DNA of 64,000 nucleotides from Streptomyces collinus Tu 365. GTDB lineage: Bacteria; Actinomycetota; Actinomycetes; Streptomycetales; Streptomycetaceae. How positions within the stretch are numbered: position 1 is the stretch's first letter; each line of letters starts with the position of its first letter. This document shows positions 33,308 to 42,532 of the stretch, one piece after another. Where the stretch lies: assembly GCF_000444875.1 (NCBI RefSeq), contig NC_021985.1, positions 310,001 to 374,000 on the forward strand. The letters run 5' to 3'. The notes under the pieces were generated by a model, which was not told the DNA's origin, made no database searches, and saw only the letters and a program-made list of their open reading frames with translations. Both the position numbers and the translations under genes were made by a program.

Positions 33308-34242
33308 GCCAGGGCCTCCTTCAGTTCGTCCTCGGTCAGCGGTCGGGCCGGGTGCTGCGGGAACTCGCCTCGGGCCCGCTTGCCGCCGGGTGCGCCCTCG
33401 GAGCGGACGACCTCGCCGGTCTCCGCGATCTGCTTGAAGCGGCGCAGGTCGTCGTCCAGTTGCTGGTGCGGTTCCTCGCCGAAGTAGCGTGCCGCTGCCT
33501 TTCCCAGCGCCCCGCCGGGCAGGTCGTAGCGCAGGGTCACCCGGATCTCCGTGCCCCGGTTGCCGGGAGCGTGTACGAAGCGGACCTCGCCGGCGTTGTC
33601 GATGTCGGCTCCGTCCACCGACTGCCAGGCGATCAGCCGGCCGGGAATGTCCTGCGTGGTCTCGGCGTCCCATTCGACCGTCTTGCCGAACGGCGCGCTC
33701 GCCCGCCAGTGGCTGGTGCGCGGGCCGGTGACGCGCACCTCGTCCAAGTGCGCCATGAAGTCGGGCAGTCGCTGCAGATCGCTCCACAGGGCGTAGACGT
33801 CGTCCGGGGGTTGGGCGACGGTGGCGGTCGCGGTCAGTTCCATGGGGGTGCTCCTACGGGTGCGGGTCACGGCCGCGTAGACGTCCGTGGCCGTGATGGC
33901 GGTGACCGCGGCGGTCGCGGCGGCGGTGCGGCCCAGGCCGCGGCCGTTGTGGTTCTTCAGGGCCCGGGTCAGCATCGTCAGATCCATGAGGTCGCCGCCC
34001 ACGCGGCCCCAGAGCCAGGCGGGGTGCGGCCGTGCCAGCAGTCCGGTCGCCGCCGCCAGCTCGCGCACACCGACGGCGGTCGTGGCGGAGCGGTGCCGGA
34101 AAGCGTCACCCACGCCCAGAGCCCGGGCGAAGCCCGCGGGGGCGAGGACCTGCGGCACGCCAAGGAGCGCGCTGGCCCAGCCCAGGCCCCGGACGAGCGG
34201 ATCCTGTCGCAGATGTGAGGTGGAGCGGGTAGCTGTCTTCAT
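33304..34242 (-). CDS. SRPBCC (START/Bet v1-like) protein with an N-terminal membrane region
   Basis: A 312-aa protein. The N-terminal third has hydrophobic helices (VRGLGWASALLGVPQVLAPA and TAAATAAVTAITATDVYAAV). The C-terminal part, from ELTATATVAQPPDDVYALW, is a polyketide-cyclase/SRPBCC-type lipid-binding domain (LQRLPDFMAHLDEVRV, GTEIRVTLRYDLP). It is the upstream partner of dehydrogenase copy 1 (ATGA overlap). ATG 34242 has GGGAGCACCT. This two-part architecture (DUF4267-like plus SRPBCC) is known in actinobacterial redox regions. Function unknown; a ligand shuttle or scaffold is a guess. Confidence 0.75.
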   Translation of the reverse strand: MKTATRSTSHLRQDPLVRGLGWASALLGVPQVLAPAGFARALGVGDAFRHRSATTAVGVRELAAATGLLARPHPAWLWGRVGGDLMDLTMLTRALKNHNGRGLGRTAAATAAVTAITATDVYAAVTRTRRSTPMELTATATVAQPPDDVYALWSDLQRLPDFMAHLDEVRVTGPRTSHWRASAPFGKTVEWDAETTQDIPGRLIAWQSVDGADIDNAGEVRFVHAPGNRGTEIRVTLRYDLPGGALGKAAARYFGEEPHQQLDDDLRRFKQIAETGEVVRSEGAPGGKRARGEFPQHPARPLTEDELKEALA

Positions 34243-34442
34243 AGGTGCTCCCAACATGCGGTCAGCCCACTGGAGTGAGAACGAGTGAGAACGTGAACGG
34301 CGCACAGCGGACCACGGCGGAGTTTCCGTGTGGCTCGCATCTACTCCTCGGCGTGGCACTCCCGTCACCGACCGCCGCCGCGGCAGTCCGCGCGCGGCGT
34401 GGACGCCGCCTCGGACACGGCAGGAACAGGGCGCCGACCGAG

Positions 34443-34474
34443 CGTCCGGCCCCGGTAGGAGCCGGGGCCGGACG
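34443..34474 (-). terminator. Strong hairpin terminator after dehydrogenase copy 2
   Basis: Perfect 13-base arms CGTCCGGCCCCGG (34443-34455) and CCGGGGCCGGACG (34462-34474) around loop TAGGAG, 57 bases beyond the stop of the minus-strand dehydrogenase at 34532. It separates that gene from the SRPBCC promoter. Confidence 0.8.
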
Positions 34475-34531
34475 GCGCTCGTCGGTCGGCCCTGTCGTGC
34501 GGGGAGCAGGCGGGCGGGAGCCCTGCGCTTG

Positions 34532-35707
34532 CTACCGCTTGTGGCCGTTGCCGTGTCCGTCGGGGTGCAGGACCACCTTGGTCCAGCCGTCGTCACGGGC
34601 GTCGAAGTGCTCGTAGGCGGTGGGGGCCTCGTCCAGGCCGAGTTCGTGGGAGACGACGAAGCTCGGCTTCGCCTTCCCGCCGGCGATCAGGTCCCGCAGG
34701 GCCCGGTTGTACCTCTTCACCGGCGCCTGCCCGGTCCCCATGTGCTGGCCCTTGAACCACATCATGCCGAAGTCGATGGGGACCTTGCCCTGCGCCTCCA
34801 GCTCGCCCTGGGCCTCCGCGCCGCCGGGGTCCTGGGGCAGGAACACGCCCACCACGCCGATGTGGCCGGTGAACCTGACCGAGTCGATCAGGCCGTTGAG
34901 CGTGAGACTGGCGTCCTCGTGGCCCTGGGGGTCGTGGGCCTGGTAACCGACGCATTCGCAGCCGTTGTCGGCGCCCAGACCGAGGGTGGCCTCCTTGACG
35001 ACCTGCGCCGGGTCCTGCTCGGCGGTGTTGATGGGGATGGCCCCGATCTCCTCCGCCTTGCGCAGCCGGTCGGGCTGGTGATCGGCCGTCCAGACGCGGC
35101 CGGCGCCCCGGAGGAGGGCGGAGTACGTCGCCATCAGCCCGACCGGACCGGCCCCGAAGACGATGGTCTGGTCACCCGGCTTGACGTGGGCCATCTCGGT
35201 GGCGTGATAGCCGGTGGGGAAGATGTCGGCGAGCATCACGTAGTCGGTCTGCCGCTCGGCGGCGTCCTCACCCAGACGCAGCGCGTTGAAGTCGCCGTAG
35301 GGCACGCGCAGCAGCTCCGCCTGGCCGCCCTGGTAGGGGCCCATGTCGGCGAAACCGTAGGCCGCTCCGGCGAGGGCGGGTTCCGGCTGCATGGTCAGGC
35401 AGTAGTTGGTCAGGCCCTGCTCGCACTGCTTGCAGAAGCCGCAGGCGATGTTGAAGGGCAGGACCACGTACTCGCCGACCTGCACCTTGCGCACCGCCGA
35501 GCCGACCTCCACCACCTGGCCCAGGTTCTCGTGCCCCAGGGTGCGGCCGGACTCGAACGAGGTGCGGCCCTCGTACATGTGCAGGTCCGAACCGCAGATG
35601 TTGGTCGTGGTGATCTTGACGATGATGTCGCAGGGATGCTCGATCTTCGCGTCCGGTACGTCCTTCACAGCGACCGTCCGCGGTCCTTCGTATACCGCAG
35701 CCTTCAT
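34532..35707 (-). CDS. Zinc-dependent alcohol/formaldehyde dehydrogenase, copy 2
   Basis: A 391-aa enzyme (same length as copy 1) of the glutathione-independent formaldehyde dehydrogenase type. Starts MKAAVYEGPRTVAVKDVPDA; zinc ligands in ICGSDLHMYEG and GHENLGQVVEV, structural Cys cluster IACGFCKQCEQGLTNYC, Rossmann motif VFGAGPVGLMA. Its nucleotide-binding region lacks a clear NAD Asp (VWTADHQPDR), so cofactor preference may differ from copy 1. The two are diverged paralogues in one stress region, with separate promoters. A hairpin terminator follows. Substrate not certain; short-chain aldehydes or alcohols are probable. Confidence 0.88.
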   Translation of the reverse strand: MKAAVYEGPRTVAVKDVPDAKIEHPCDIIVKITTTNICGSDLHMYEGRTSFESGRTLGHENLGQVVEVGSAVRKVQVGEYVVLPFNIACGFCKQCEQGLTNYCLTMQPEPALAGAAYGFADMGPYQGGQAELLRVPYGDFNALRLGEDAAERQTDYVMLADIFPTGYHATEMAHVKPGDQTIVFGAGPVGLMATYSALLRGAGRVWTADHQPDRLRKAEEIGAIPINTAEQDPAQVVKEATLGLGADNGCECVGYQAHDPQGHEDASLTLNGLIDSVRFTGHIGVVGVFLPQDPGGAEAQGELEAQGKVPIDFGMMWFKGQHMGTGQAPVKRYNRALRDLIAGGKAKPSFVVSHELGLDEAPTAYEHFDARDDGWTKVVLHPDGHGNGHKR

Positions 35708-35993
35708 GATGACTTCCCTCGATGTCGCGGCATGGCGGGATGGGGAAGGCGTGAAGGAGCCCGACTCCCGCACAAGCTGCGACGCGGTCCGCGGCCCGGC
35801 ACGCCTCTGATGGCGTTCACCTCGGTCAGGGGGAACGATGATCCGCCGCCGGCCCGCTCGCCGGAGCGGAGCTTCAGCACTCGACGGCGTGCCGTGCGGG
35901 TCCCCGCCCCCCACGACGCGAAACAGCCCCCCACCGATCGATCGGCGGATTCCCCGTATCGGGACGGCCACCGGACCGACGGCGCATTTCCAC

Positions 35994-37121
35994 TCAGGTC
36001 CCCCGCTGGTCACCGTCGTCCTCGACCAAGCGGCGGCGTTCCTGTTCCCGCTTGGAGTAGGCGGCTGCCCGGATCGCCTCATCGCTCTCCAGGCCCGATC
36101 CCAGCGCGCCGCCCACCGTGGCGGTGGAAGCGACGAACCAGGACAGGGTCCAGTACTCCGTGGCGGTCAGCGGGGTTCGTGTCGTGGAGGCGAAGACCTT
36201 GCCGTTGAGGATGAACAGCGCCCACACCAGATTGACGGCCAGAAGACCCGCGTAGCAGACGACCACCCCGATGCCGACGGTCATGATCGTGGACGCGTTG
36301 TAGAGAGTCGTCCTCTTCCTCTCCTCCGGGGAGCCGACTGCTGATCGATGCCACAACTCGGCGTCCACGATCAGCCAGCCGATCATGAGCGCAACGGATC
36401 CGACCGTGGCAATCACCAGGCGTGGCGTGCTCAGGGAGGTGGCCAGGGTCCAGATGGTGGAGTTCACGGTGGCGACCGCTCCCGTGGCGAGGGCGGCCGC
36501 CAGGGCTTTCGACAGGCCCGGTACCAGGCGCCACGGCCGGTTGGCGCGGACCATACCGCCGAGCACCCTCAGGTAACCGCGCGGCCCGCTGACGACGTAC
36601 CGCAGATCGGCGCTCTCCTCCTCACCGACCTGGCCGGGGCGAATAGGCGCAAGACGACTGGCGAAACGTCCCAGCGGCTGCTGCTGGGGAGGTTCCCCGG
36701 CCCCGGTGGCCCGGGGAGTCGCCAGGCTCAACACGACCTTTTCCACCGCCAGCAGGGCCCTTCTCTGAAGACGCAGACCCCCCAGCGACGGAAGGGACAG
36801 CAGGGCAACGCCGTCTCCATGACACAGATCCACCACGAGCTTGCGTCCGTGTGAGTGCAGCGGAAGATCGGTGAGGGCCACGACGATGTCCCAGTGCTCC
36901 GCACGCCTGCGGTCCATGATCCGGCGCGTCAACGTGGACAGGTCCTCGGTACCCGCGGTGAAGGGCTCACTGACCACCTCGACGTCGAACCGCCGCCCCT
37001 GGCCCGACTCGCCGGCGAGCCGATCAGGAAGCACTCGGGCCAGCCGCTGCGCGATCTCCGTCGGCGCGTCCGGATCCGCCAGAAGAGCCACGACCGTCAC
37101 GTCCTGCGATGACTCCCCCAT
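35994..37121 (-). CDS. Membrane protein of unknown function
   Basis: A 375-aa protein. The first half is soluble (VTVVALLADPDAPTEIAQRLA..., with WDIVVALTDLPLHSHGRKLVVD suggesting an alpha/beta nucleotide-binding-like fold). The second half carries about four to five membrane helices (LSKALAAALATGAVATVNST, LVIATVGSVALMIGWLIVDA, and two more near the C-terminus). ATG 37121 (MGESSQDVT) was chosen from several in-frame options. No family is recognised. It sits between a dehydrogenase and a phosphatase gene and is not clearly in an operon with either. Confidence 0.7.
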   Translation of the reverse strand: MGESSQDVTVVALLADPDAPTEIAQRLARVLPDRLAGESGQGRRFDVEVVSEPFTAGTEDLSTLTRRIMDRRRAEHWDIVVALTDLPLHSHGRKLVVDLCHGDGVALLSLPSLGGLRLQRRALLAVEKVVLSLATPRATGAGEPPQQQPLGRFASRLAPIRPGQVGEEESADLRYVVSGPRGYLRVLGGMVRANRPWRLVPGLSKALAAALATGAVATVNSTIWTLATSLSTPRLVIATVGSVALMIGWLIVDAELWHRSAVGSPEERKRTTLYNASTIMTVGIGVVVCYAGLLAVNLVWALFILNGKVFASTTRTPLTATEYWTLSWFVASTATVGGALGSGLESDEAIRAAAYSKREQERRRLVEDDGDQRGT

Positions 37122-37342
37122 GACCGGCCCCTTCCCATCGGTTGACCCGGCGCACACCAGTGCCCAGAATGTCCCCGATATAACGCCGACGCCGCGTGAC
37201 ACGCTGGCCCCCGGCGATACCGTCGGGCCTTACCCGGGAGCGCGGCCGAGCAACAGCGCCTCTCGTGCGGTTCCCTGTCGCGCCTCGGGAGGTACGAGAG
37301 GACGGTCGATGTGAGACTGAACGGGTAAGGAGTGATCTCCCC

Positions 37343-38629
37343 GTGCCGGATCTCACGCATGCGAGCGCCGACTCGGACCCCGCCGTCGATGAGAATCGGC
37401 TGGAACAGCTGATCACCGAGGCGCGGACGGCCCTGCCGGTGGAACTGCCCGCCCTGGCCGACCGGAGCGCAGCGGCCCTCGGCCTGGACAGCGCGCGGAT
37501 CTACCTCGCCGACCTGCAACAACGGCTGCTCGTCCCCATCGACGACGCCTTGGATCCGTTGCCGGTGGAGGGCTCATCGGCCGGCTGGGCGTACCGCACG
37601 GTTTCCCCACGGGTAGCTGATGCCGGCGACGGCTTGATCGTATGGATGCCGCTGGTCGACGGTGCGGAGCGGTTGGGCGTGCTGGCGGTGCAGACGGCCG
37701 TGCTCGACGGCGTGCTGATGCGCCGCAGTCGGATGCTGGCCTCATTCTTCGCGATGGTGATCTCCTCCAAGCGTGCCTACAGCGACTGGCTCGCCACCCG
37801 CACCCGCACCGCGGCCATGACATTGCCCGCCGAGATGCTGCGGGCCTTCCTGCCACCGCGCACCATCGGCAGCAGCAGGTGCTTGTCGACTGCTGTCCTG
37901 GAACCGGCGTACGGCATCGCCGGCGACGCCTTCGACCACTCGGTGGTCAAGGACGAGCTGCACACCATGATCCTCGACGGCATGGGACATGATCTGCTCG
38001 CCGGTGTGACCACAGCGGTCGCCATGGCCGCGGCACGCAACACCCGACGTAGCGGCGGCCACCTGGCCGAGGTCGTCGACTCCATCGACCAGGCGCTCGC
38101 GTAGTGGCTGCCAGACCATTTCTGCACCGGTGTGCTGTGCCGGCTCTACGCGGACACCGGGGTGCTGCGCTGGGTCAACTGCGGCCACCCCACACCCCTG
38201 CTGATCCGTGACGAGCGGGTGCTCGCCGGGGCGCTGGACAGCCCCCCGCAGCCGCCGCTCGGCCTGGCCGGCCCATTCATCGCAGCACCACGGCAGGTCC
38301 ACGAGATGAAACTCGAACCGGGTGACTGCGTCCTGCTGTACACCGACGGTGTCGTAGAAGCCCGCGACGCGGACGGCGAGGAGTTCGGCCTCAACCGGTT
38401 CAGCGACTTCATCATCCGCTCCGAGGCCGCCGGCGAGCGGCCGCCCGAGGTGCTGCGGCTACTCATCCACGCCATCCTCGACTACCAGCGCAACGAACTG
38501 CGTGACGACACAACCATCCTGCTCTTCGAGTGGCGCCCGCAGCACTCCCCCGCGAGCAGTCAGGCCGACAGCACAACAAGACGTGCCGGACACAGCGGCA
38601 GCTCGATCGACGGCGTCCGGCCGCGCTGA
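37343..38629 (+). pseudogene. GAF-PP2C (SpoIIE-type) phosphatase interrupted by an amber codon
   Basis: Reads as a 428-aa Ser/Thr phosphatase if TAG 38102-38104 is skipped. N-terminal GAF domain (about residues 30-135), then the SpoIIE-type PP2C domain with the metal-binding Asp in MILDGMGHDLLAG before the stop. The remainder follows in the same frame after it (WLPDHFCTGVLCRLY, CGHPTPLLI, LLYTDGVVEA, RDDTTILLF). Both halves keep full coding character, so the change is recent. Typical homologues have Gln or Glu at this position (CAG/GAG to TAG). GTG 37343 follows AAGGAG. Family members dephosphorylate anti-sigma antagonists; a STAS gene lies just downstream on the other strand. Confidence 0.75.
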
Positions 38630-38752
38630 TCAGCAGGAGCCGAGCCGACTGGTGAGGCAACTTCGTCGGGTGACACTGCGCCGACATGCCTGGGCGAGCG
38701 CAGGTCCGCGGAACCGCGGCACCTCGGGCTGCCGCCGGCCACGGCACTCGCC

Positions 38753-39181
38753 TCAGACGGCAGCGTGCATCTGCGAGGGCCGCGAGCAGGAAGGTGAGAA
38801 GAGATCTTGCGCTCCGATGAGATGGAGCAGCCTGTCGATCGCGGGGCTGGGGTCCTGGATGACGACGGTCTTGCTCGCGCTCAGGGCCCGCCGGCGCAGT
38901 TCCATCAGAACGCTCAGGCCGGCGCAGTCGCAGAAGCTGAGCCCGCTCAGATGCAGGTCGAGACCGCTCGCCGAGGCGGCGAGTGCTTCGCTCAGCCGAC
39001 CGCGGAGCCGGTTGCCCGAGACGAGGTCGAGTTCGCCGCGCAGGGTGACACGGACCCGGTCGTCGCCCGGCGCGCACGACACCGCCAGCCGGCCCGGTGC
39101 AGGTGCCGCAGGTGCACTTCCACGCGGGCAGGGGACGCCCGGCACGGCGGGGAACTGTGCCCGGCGAGAAGGGTGCTGCAT
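38753..39181 (-). CDS. STAS-domain anti-sigma factor antagonist
   Basis: A 142-aa protein with an unstructured 30-residue N-terminus and a STAS domain (VRVTLRGELDLVSGNRL, LDLHLSGLSFCDCAGLSVLMEL). In SpoIIAA/BldG-type antagonists the motif is D-S/C-S/T-G, with phosphorylation on the Ser/Thr; here it is D-C-A-G, so the usual acceptor is missing. It may therefore be locked in the active form or regulated by other means. ATG 39181 has a GGGAG site. Divergent from the winged-helix regulator, and next to a SpoIIE-type phosphatase that would normally control such a protein. Confidence 0.82.
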   Translation of the reverse strand: MQHPSRRAQFPAVPGVPCPRGSAPAAPAPGRLAVSCAPGDDRVRVTLRGELDLVSGNRLRGRLSEALAASASGLDLHLSGLSFCDCAGLSVLMELRRRALSASKTVVIQDPSPAIDRLLHLIGAQDLFSPSCSRPSQMHAAV

Positions 39182-39250
39182 GGCTCACTCCCGGTGCGCT
39201 CGTCGCGGTCCGATCCAAGGTTCCCCCGAGCGGGAACACGCGTCAATATA

Positions 39251-39286
39251 TACACGAACTTCAGTACGTGCTTTTGAATGCGTGTA
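39251..39286. promoter_or_regulatory. Inverted repeat between STAS and winged-helix genes
   Basis: TACACG (39251-39256) and CGTGTA (39281-39286) flank the divergent promoters. A dimeric regulator, perhaps the winged-helix protein itself, could bind here. Confidence 0.3.
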
Positions 39287-39303
39287 CAGGTCTTCGCTAG
39301 AGT
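39274..39303 (+). promoter_or_regulatory. Leaderless promoter of the winged-helix gene
   Basis: TTGAAT (39274-39279) and TAGAGT (39298-39303) are spaced 18 bases. The ATG is at 39310, at about the predicted start point. GGAGG at 39304-39308 is too close to the ATG to act as a ribosome site, so the mRNA is likely leaderless. Confidence 0.65.
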
Positions 39304-39309
39304 GGAGGC

Positions 39310-39660
39310 ATGGATGAGGTGCCCGAGCCCCACAACGGCTGGACGTTCCTGACGAACCACGCCCGCGTCCTCGCTGCCATCGCGGACAACCACAGCGCCC
39401 GCGTCCGCGACATCGCCGCCCGCTGCCGCATCACCGAACGCGCCGTGCAGAAGATCATCGCCGACCTGGAGCAGGCCGGCTACCTCTCGCACACCCGCCA
39501 AGGGCGCGGCAACACCTACCAGATCGACCCCGCCAAGATCCTGCGCCACCCGACCGAAGCAGACCAGGGCCTGACGGTGGCCACGCTCCTCGCCCTGCTC
39601 GCCCAGGACGAAGCCCACCGCATGACGCCAGACAGCGAACGCACTCACGCGCCTGCCTGA
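39310..39660 (+). CDS. Small winged-helix (MarR-like) transcriptional regulator
   Basis: A 116-aa protein with a winged helix-turn-helix in its first 75 residues: NHARVLAAIADNHSARVRDI, ITERAVQKIIADLEQAG (recognition helix) and the wing YLSHTRQGRGNTYQID. A short C-terminal helix (LTVATLLALLAQDEA) could dimerise. No ligand-binding domain is present. Family relatives are called MarR-like or simply winged-helix DNA-binding proteins. It has its own leaderless promoter and an inverted repeat upstream, so autoregulation is likely. It is the only clear intact gene between the STAS gene and a stretch of remnant DNA. Confidence 0.85.
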   Translation: MDEVPEPHNGWTFLTNHARVLAAIADNHSARVRDIAARCRITERAVQKIIADLEQAGYLSHTRQGRGNTYQIDPAKILRHPTEADQGLTVATLLALLAQDEAHRMTPDSERTHAPA

Positions 39661-40260
39661 CGGGCGGCAGGCCCTCGCACGAGGGCTCACCATCGCCCTG
39701 GTCACCGGCCACGGACCACCAGCCGTGCCGCAGGGCACGGGCCTCGCCGGTGAGAAGCAGGTGGTAGCGGCCGGCGCCGCTCACGCGAGCAGGCACTCGA
39801 TGCGCTGTGGCGGCAGCTGGCGCCGTGCCTGGCGTTCGGTCTTCTGTGCCACATGGGACACGTGCTGTGCCCTCCGGGGCAGTCGCGGCCTCGGACAGCC
39901 GGATCGGAGCGGCGTGCACTTCACGCACACCGCGCCTGCAGAACCGAGCGCCCACCACGCCGTGTTCGGCTCAGTCGTGGAGTTCACCAGCAGCTTCAAC
40001 GGCCTCACCCTGTACGCCGAAGACCTCGAGACGCCGAACACAGCCGCCGACCCCCAGCTTCTCGCTTACGCCACCCGTTCCGGGCCTGAGGGGCACCGTC
40101 GAAGCACTCGGCGGCATCCGTGCCGCCTTGGCGTGCGCAGCGGCCCCGCAGGCAGGAGGAGCAGGGTTCCACTGCTGGGCCTGCGGGGCCGGTGCATCAC
40201 TCACGTACCCCGCGATGCGCCCGATACGCCCGATCCCTCCCAACCGCCCGCACAGCAGGG
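39661..40260 (+). pseudogene. Decayed AraC-family regulator
   Basis: No intact gene occupies this 600-base stretch. In one plus frame (about 39911-40075) it reads VHFTHTAPAEPSAHHAVFGS, then VEFTSSFNGLTLYAEDLETP and PQLLAYATR. This is the end of the N-terminal effector domain in OruR-type AraC regulators (family pattern VxFxAPFNALVFxAxDLDxPL, then ADPxLAxLL). The HTH half is missing and flanking frames are broken. Confidence 0.55.
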
Positions 40261-40270
40261 CTTGTCATGC

Positions 40271-40306
40271 GAGTGGGGCCCGGCCGTATCAGGCCGGGCC
40301 CCACTC
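40271..40306 (-). terminator. Very strong hairpin terminator
   Basis: Perfect 15-base arms GAGTGGGGCCCGGCC (40271-40285) and GGCCGGGCCCCACTC (40292-40306) with loop GTATCA. It lies 24 bases after the stop of the small hydrophobic protein gene and could also stop plus-strand readthrough. Confidence 0.85.
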
Positions 40307-40329
40307 ACCTCGCACGTGGCGTCTGTCGT

Positions 40330-40500
40330 CTACCAGCGGTACCAACGGCCCTTGCGGCCGCCACTGTCCGCGGTGCGGACGACGAAGCCCAGCAGCCACA
40401 CGACCAGCACGATCACCGCGATCCACCACAGCGCCTTCAACGCGAAACCCGCACCGAAGAGGATCAGAGCCAGCAGAAGAACCAGAAGCAGGGGAACCAT
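40330..40500 (-). CDS. Small two-helix hydrophobic membrane protein
   Basis: A 56-aa protein, MVPLLLVLLLALILFGAGFA followed by a second helix (ALWWIAVIVLVVWLLGFVV) and a basic tail (RKGRWYRW). ATG 40500 is chosen because AGGAGG lies about 9 bases upstream; a GTG 21 bases earlier overlaps that site. Such tiny membrane proteins (hydrophobic protein family in actinobacteria) are often stress-induced and may stabilise the membrane; function is not established. A strong terminator follows. Confidence 0.8.
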   Translation of the reverse strand: MVPLLLVLLLALILFGAGFALKALWWIAVIVLVVWLLGFVVRTADSGGRKGRWYRW

Positions 40501-40760
40501 AGCTATCAACCTCCTGGCCACCGAATGCCCTCACCTGTCGCCCACAAGCCCACAAAGTGGGAGTTAATTCCGCGATACACGGGGCACATTCACAGGCTGC
40601 GCGCCATGCAGCGTTCCCCCGGCCCCGCCCCTCACGCACCTTCGCCCTCTTCCGGCCGCCCCAGCACGGCAGCAAGCCACGACTCTGACTACTTGCGCCG
40701 CCAGGGGTTCTGGGCTGGGGTATGCCCGGCTGTTCTGCCTGGTCAACCTCCGGGACACGG

Positions 40761-42365
40761 TCAGTAGGCATCCTGCCGACGCAGGGAGCGCGGGCGGCCG
40801 TCGGGGTCGGCGACGACCCGGTAGAGCGGTTCGGTCAGGGCCCGTGTGACGCGGGACAGACGCGGCGGGTGATAGGTGCGCAGCCTTCCCGGCGGTCGTG
40901 GACCGTGACGGCCGCCGTCGTGCCACGCGTCCAGAGCGGCGGCCGAGTCGGCGTAGGCCGCAAAGGCGCGGCCCGGGTCGCAGAGAGCAGCCGCTTCCCC
41001 GTCCCCGTCGCGGTCGAGGTGTTCGAGATTCAACGACAACCGCAGCTCGCGCGCGAAGACACGGGCGCCGTCACCCAGGCCGCCGGGGTCCATCGGTTCA
41101 CGGGGATCACGGGTCTCGTCGAGGACAGCGCAGCTGAGTTCCGAATCGTGGGTCCAGGAGCGCCGGTTGACGTTGTCGGAACCGACCGAGGCCCAGACAT
41201 CGTCGATGACACAGACCTTCGCATGGACGTACACGGGCGTCCCGGCGTGGTTCTCCAGGCTGTAGACGGCCACTCGGTCACCGCCGCCCCGGCGCAGGAC
41301 TTCCAGGGCGCGGATCCGGCCCAGCAGATTCATCGGTGTGCTGATCCGCCCTTCTTGGTCCGGAAGTGGCGGCAGGACGGCGATCATCCGCAGGCCCGGA
41401 TGATCTGCGAGAGCCTGAGCGAACGGCCGGCAGGCACTCTCTGACCACAAGTACTGGTCCTCCAGGTAGATCAGCCGGCGTGCCCGCCGCAGAGCCTTCA
41501 TGTAGGCGCGGGCGATGCTGCGTTCACCGTCGGGAGCGAACGGATAGCCCCTGAGGCGGTTCGGGTAGGTGCGCAGGACCTGGACCGTGTGGGAACCGCG
41601 GGGGCCCGGATCGGGTTGCTGTTCGGGGAGCGGATCCGCCTGAGTGTCCTCGCCCCGGAGTGCCGCCCGCAGCCGGCTGCGCGGGCTGCGACTGAGCGGA
41701 GCCGGGTCCGTCCACCGCTCACGGAACGTGGCCTCGACATCGCCCACGGCGGGCCCCCGCACCGCCAGCTGGACGTCATGCCAGGGCGGACGGGAACCGT
41801 AGGCGTTGGCGATGCGTTGTGCCTGCGGGTCACCTTGATGGGCGGCGTCGTCCCGACGGCTGTGGCACAGATCGATCCCGCCGACGAAGGCGACGTCCCG
41901 CTCGGGCCGACCCGGGTGGCGCAGCACCACGAACTTCTGATGGTGCGAGCCGCCCGGCCGCACGCGCATGTCGAGCAGGCACTCCCCTCCCGCCTCCTCG
42001 ATCTCCTCCCCCAGGTGATAGTTCTCCTGTTCGCTGAACTGGAAACGATCCAGGTGCGAGCGCCACACCAGCCCCTTCACGACGACACCCCTGCGTGCGG
42101 CGTCGCGCAACACGTCGCCGATAGCGCTGTTTGGACCGTCCAGCAGCTCGTCGGGGTCACCCCGCCAGTCCGTGAACATCAAGATGTCACCGGCCCGCTG
42201 CGCCCGCACGGCCGCGAGCAGCTCGGCGAAGTACACCGCCCCGTGTACCAGGGGGCGGACGTCGTTGCCCGTGGACCACGCCGCACCGTCGGCATGACGG
42301 CGGTCCACCCGCGACGCGGGATTCCCGCGCTGAGCGGGGGTGAGCAGCCAGTCGGCGCGTTCCAC
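40761..42365 (-). CDS. Phospholipase D-like protein
   Basis: A 534-aa cytosolic-looking protein with two PLD (HKD) motifs: HHQKFVVLRHPG (about residue 166) and VHAKVCVIDDVWASVGSDN (about residue 405). Both have the catalytic His/Lys, and GGIDL and GSDN supply the usual trailing Asn/Asp context, though the first motif has an atypical spacing after Lys. No export signal is visible. GTG 42365 follows GGAAGG at good spacing. Members can be phospholipases, cardiolipin synthases or nucleases. It lies directly downstream of the large WD40/ATPase gene on the same strand (167 bases), which may be functional or coincidental. Confidence 0.85.
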   Translation of the reverse strand: MERADWLLTPAQRGNPASRVDRRHADGAAWSTGNDVRPLVHGAVYFAELLAAVRAQRAGDILMFTDWRGDPDELLDGPNSAIGDVLRDAARRGVVVKGLVWRSHLDRFQFSEQENYHLGEEIEEAGGECLLDMRVRPGGSHHQKFVVLRHPGRPERDVAFVGGIDLCHSRRDDAAHQGDPQAQRIANAYGSRPPWHDVQLAVRGPAVGDVEATFRERWTDPAPLSRSPRSRLRAALRGEDTQADPLPEQQPDPGPRGSHTVQVLRTYPNRLRGYPFAPDGERSIARAYMKALRRARRLIYLEDQYLWSESACRPFAQALADHPGLRMIAVLPPLPDQEGRISTPMNLLGRIRALEVLRRGGGDRVAVYSLENHAGTPVYVHAKVCVIDDVWASVGSDNVNRRSWTHDSELSCAVLDETRDPREPMDPGGLGDGARVFARELRLSLNLEHLDRDGDGEAAALCDPGRAFAAYADSAAALDAWHDGGRHGPRPPGRLRTYHPPRLSRVTRALTEPLYRVVADPDGRPRSLRRQDAY

Positions 42366-42532
42366 GTGACAGCCCTTCCAGCCGACGGCCCTTCCGGGAT
42401 CTCCTGGTAGATCCTTTACCCCCGGAGCGCCTGACCACGCGATTCCCACTCCGACAGTCCCGCGGCTTCGGTGCGTGGTCCAGCGTCTGCGTTCCTGCCC
42501 CGAGGCCACGCTCCTGACCCAAGGCCAACCCC

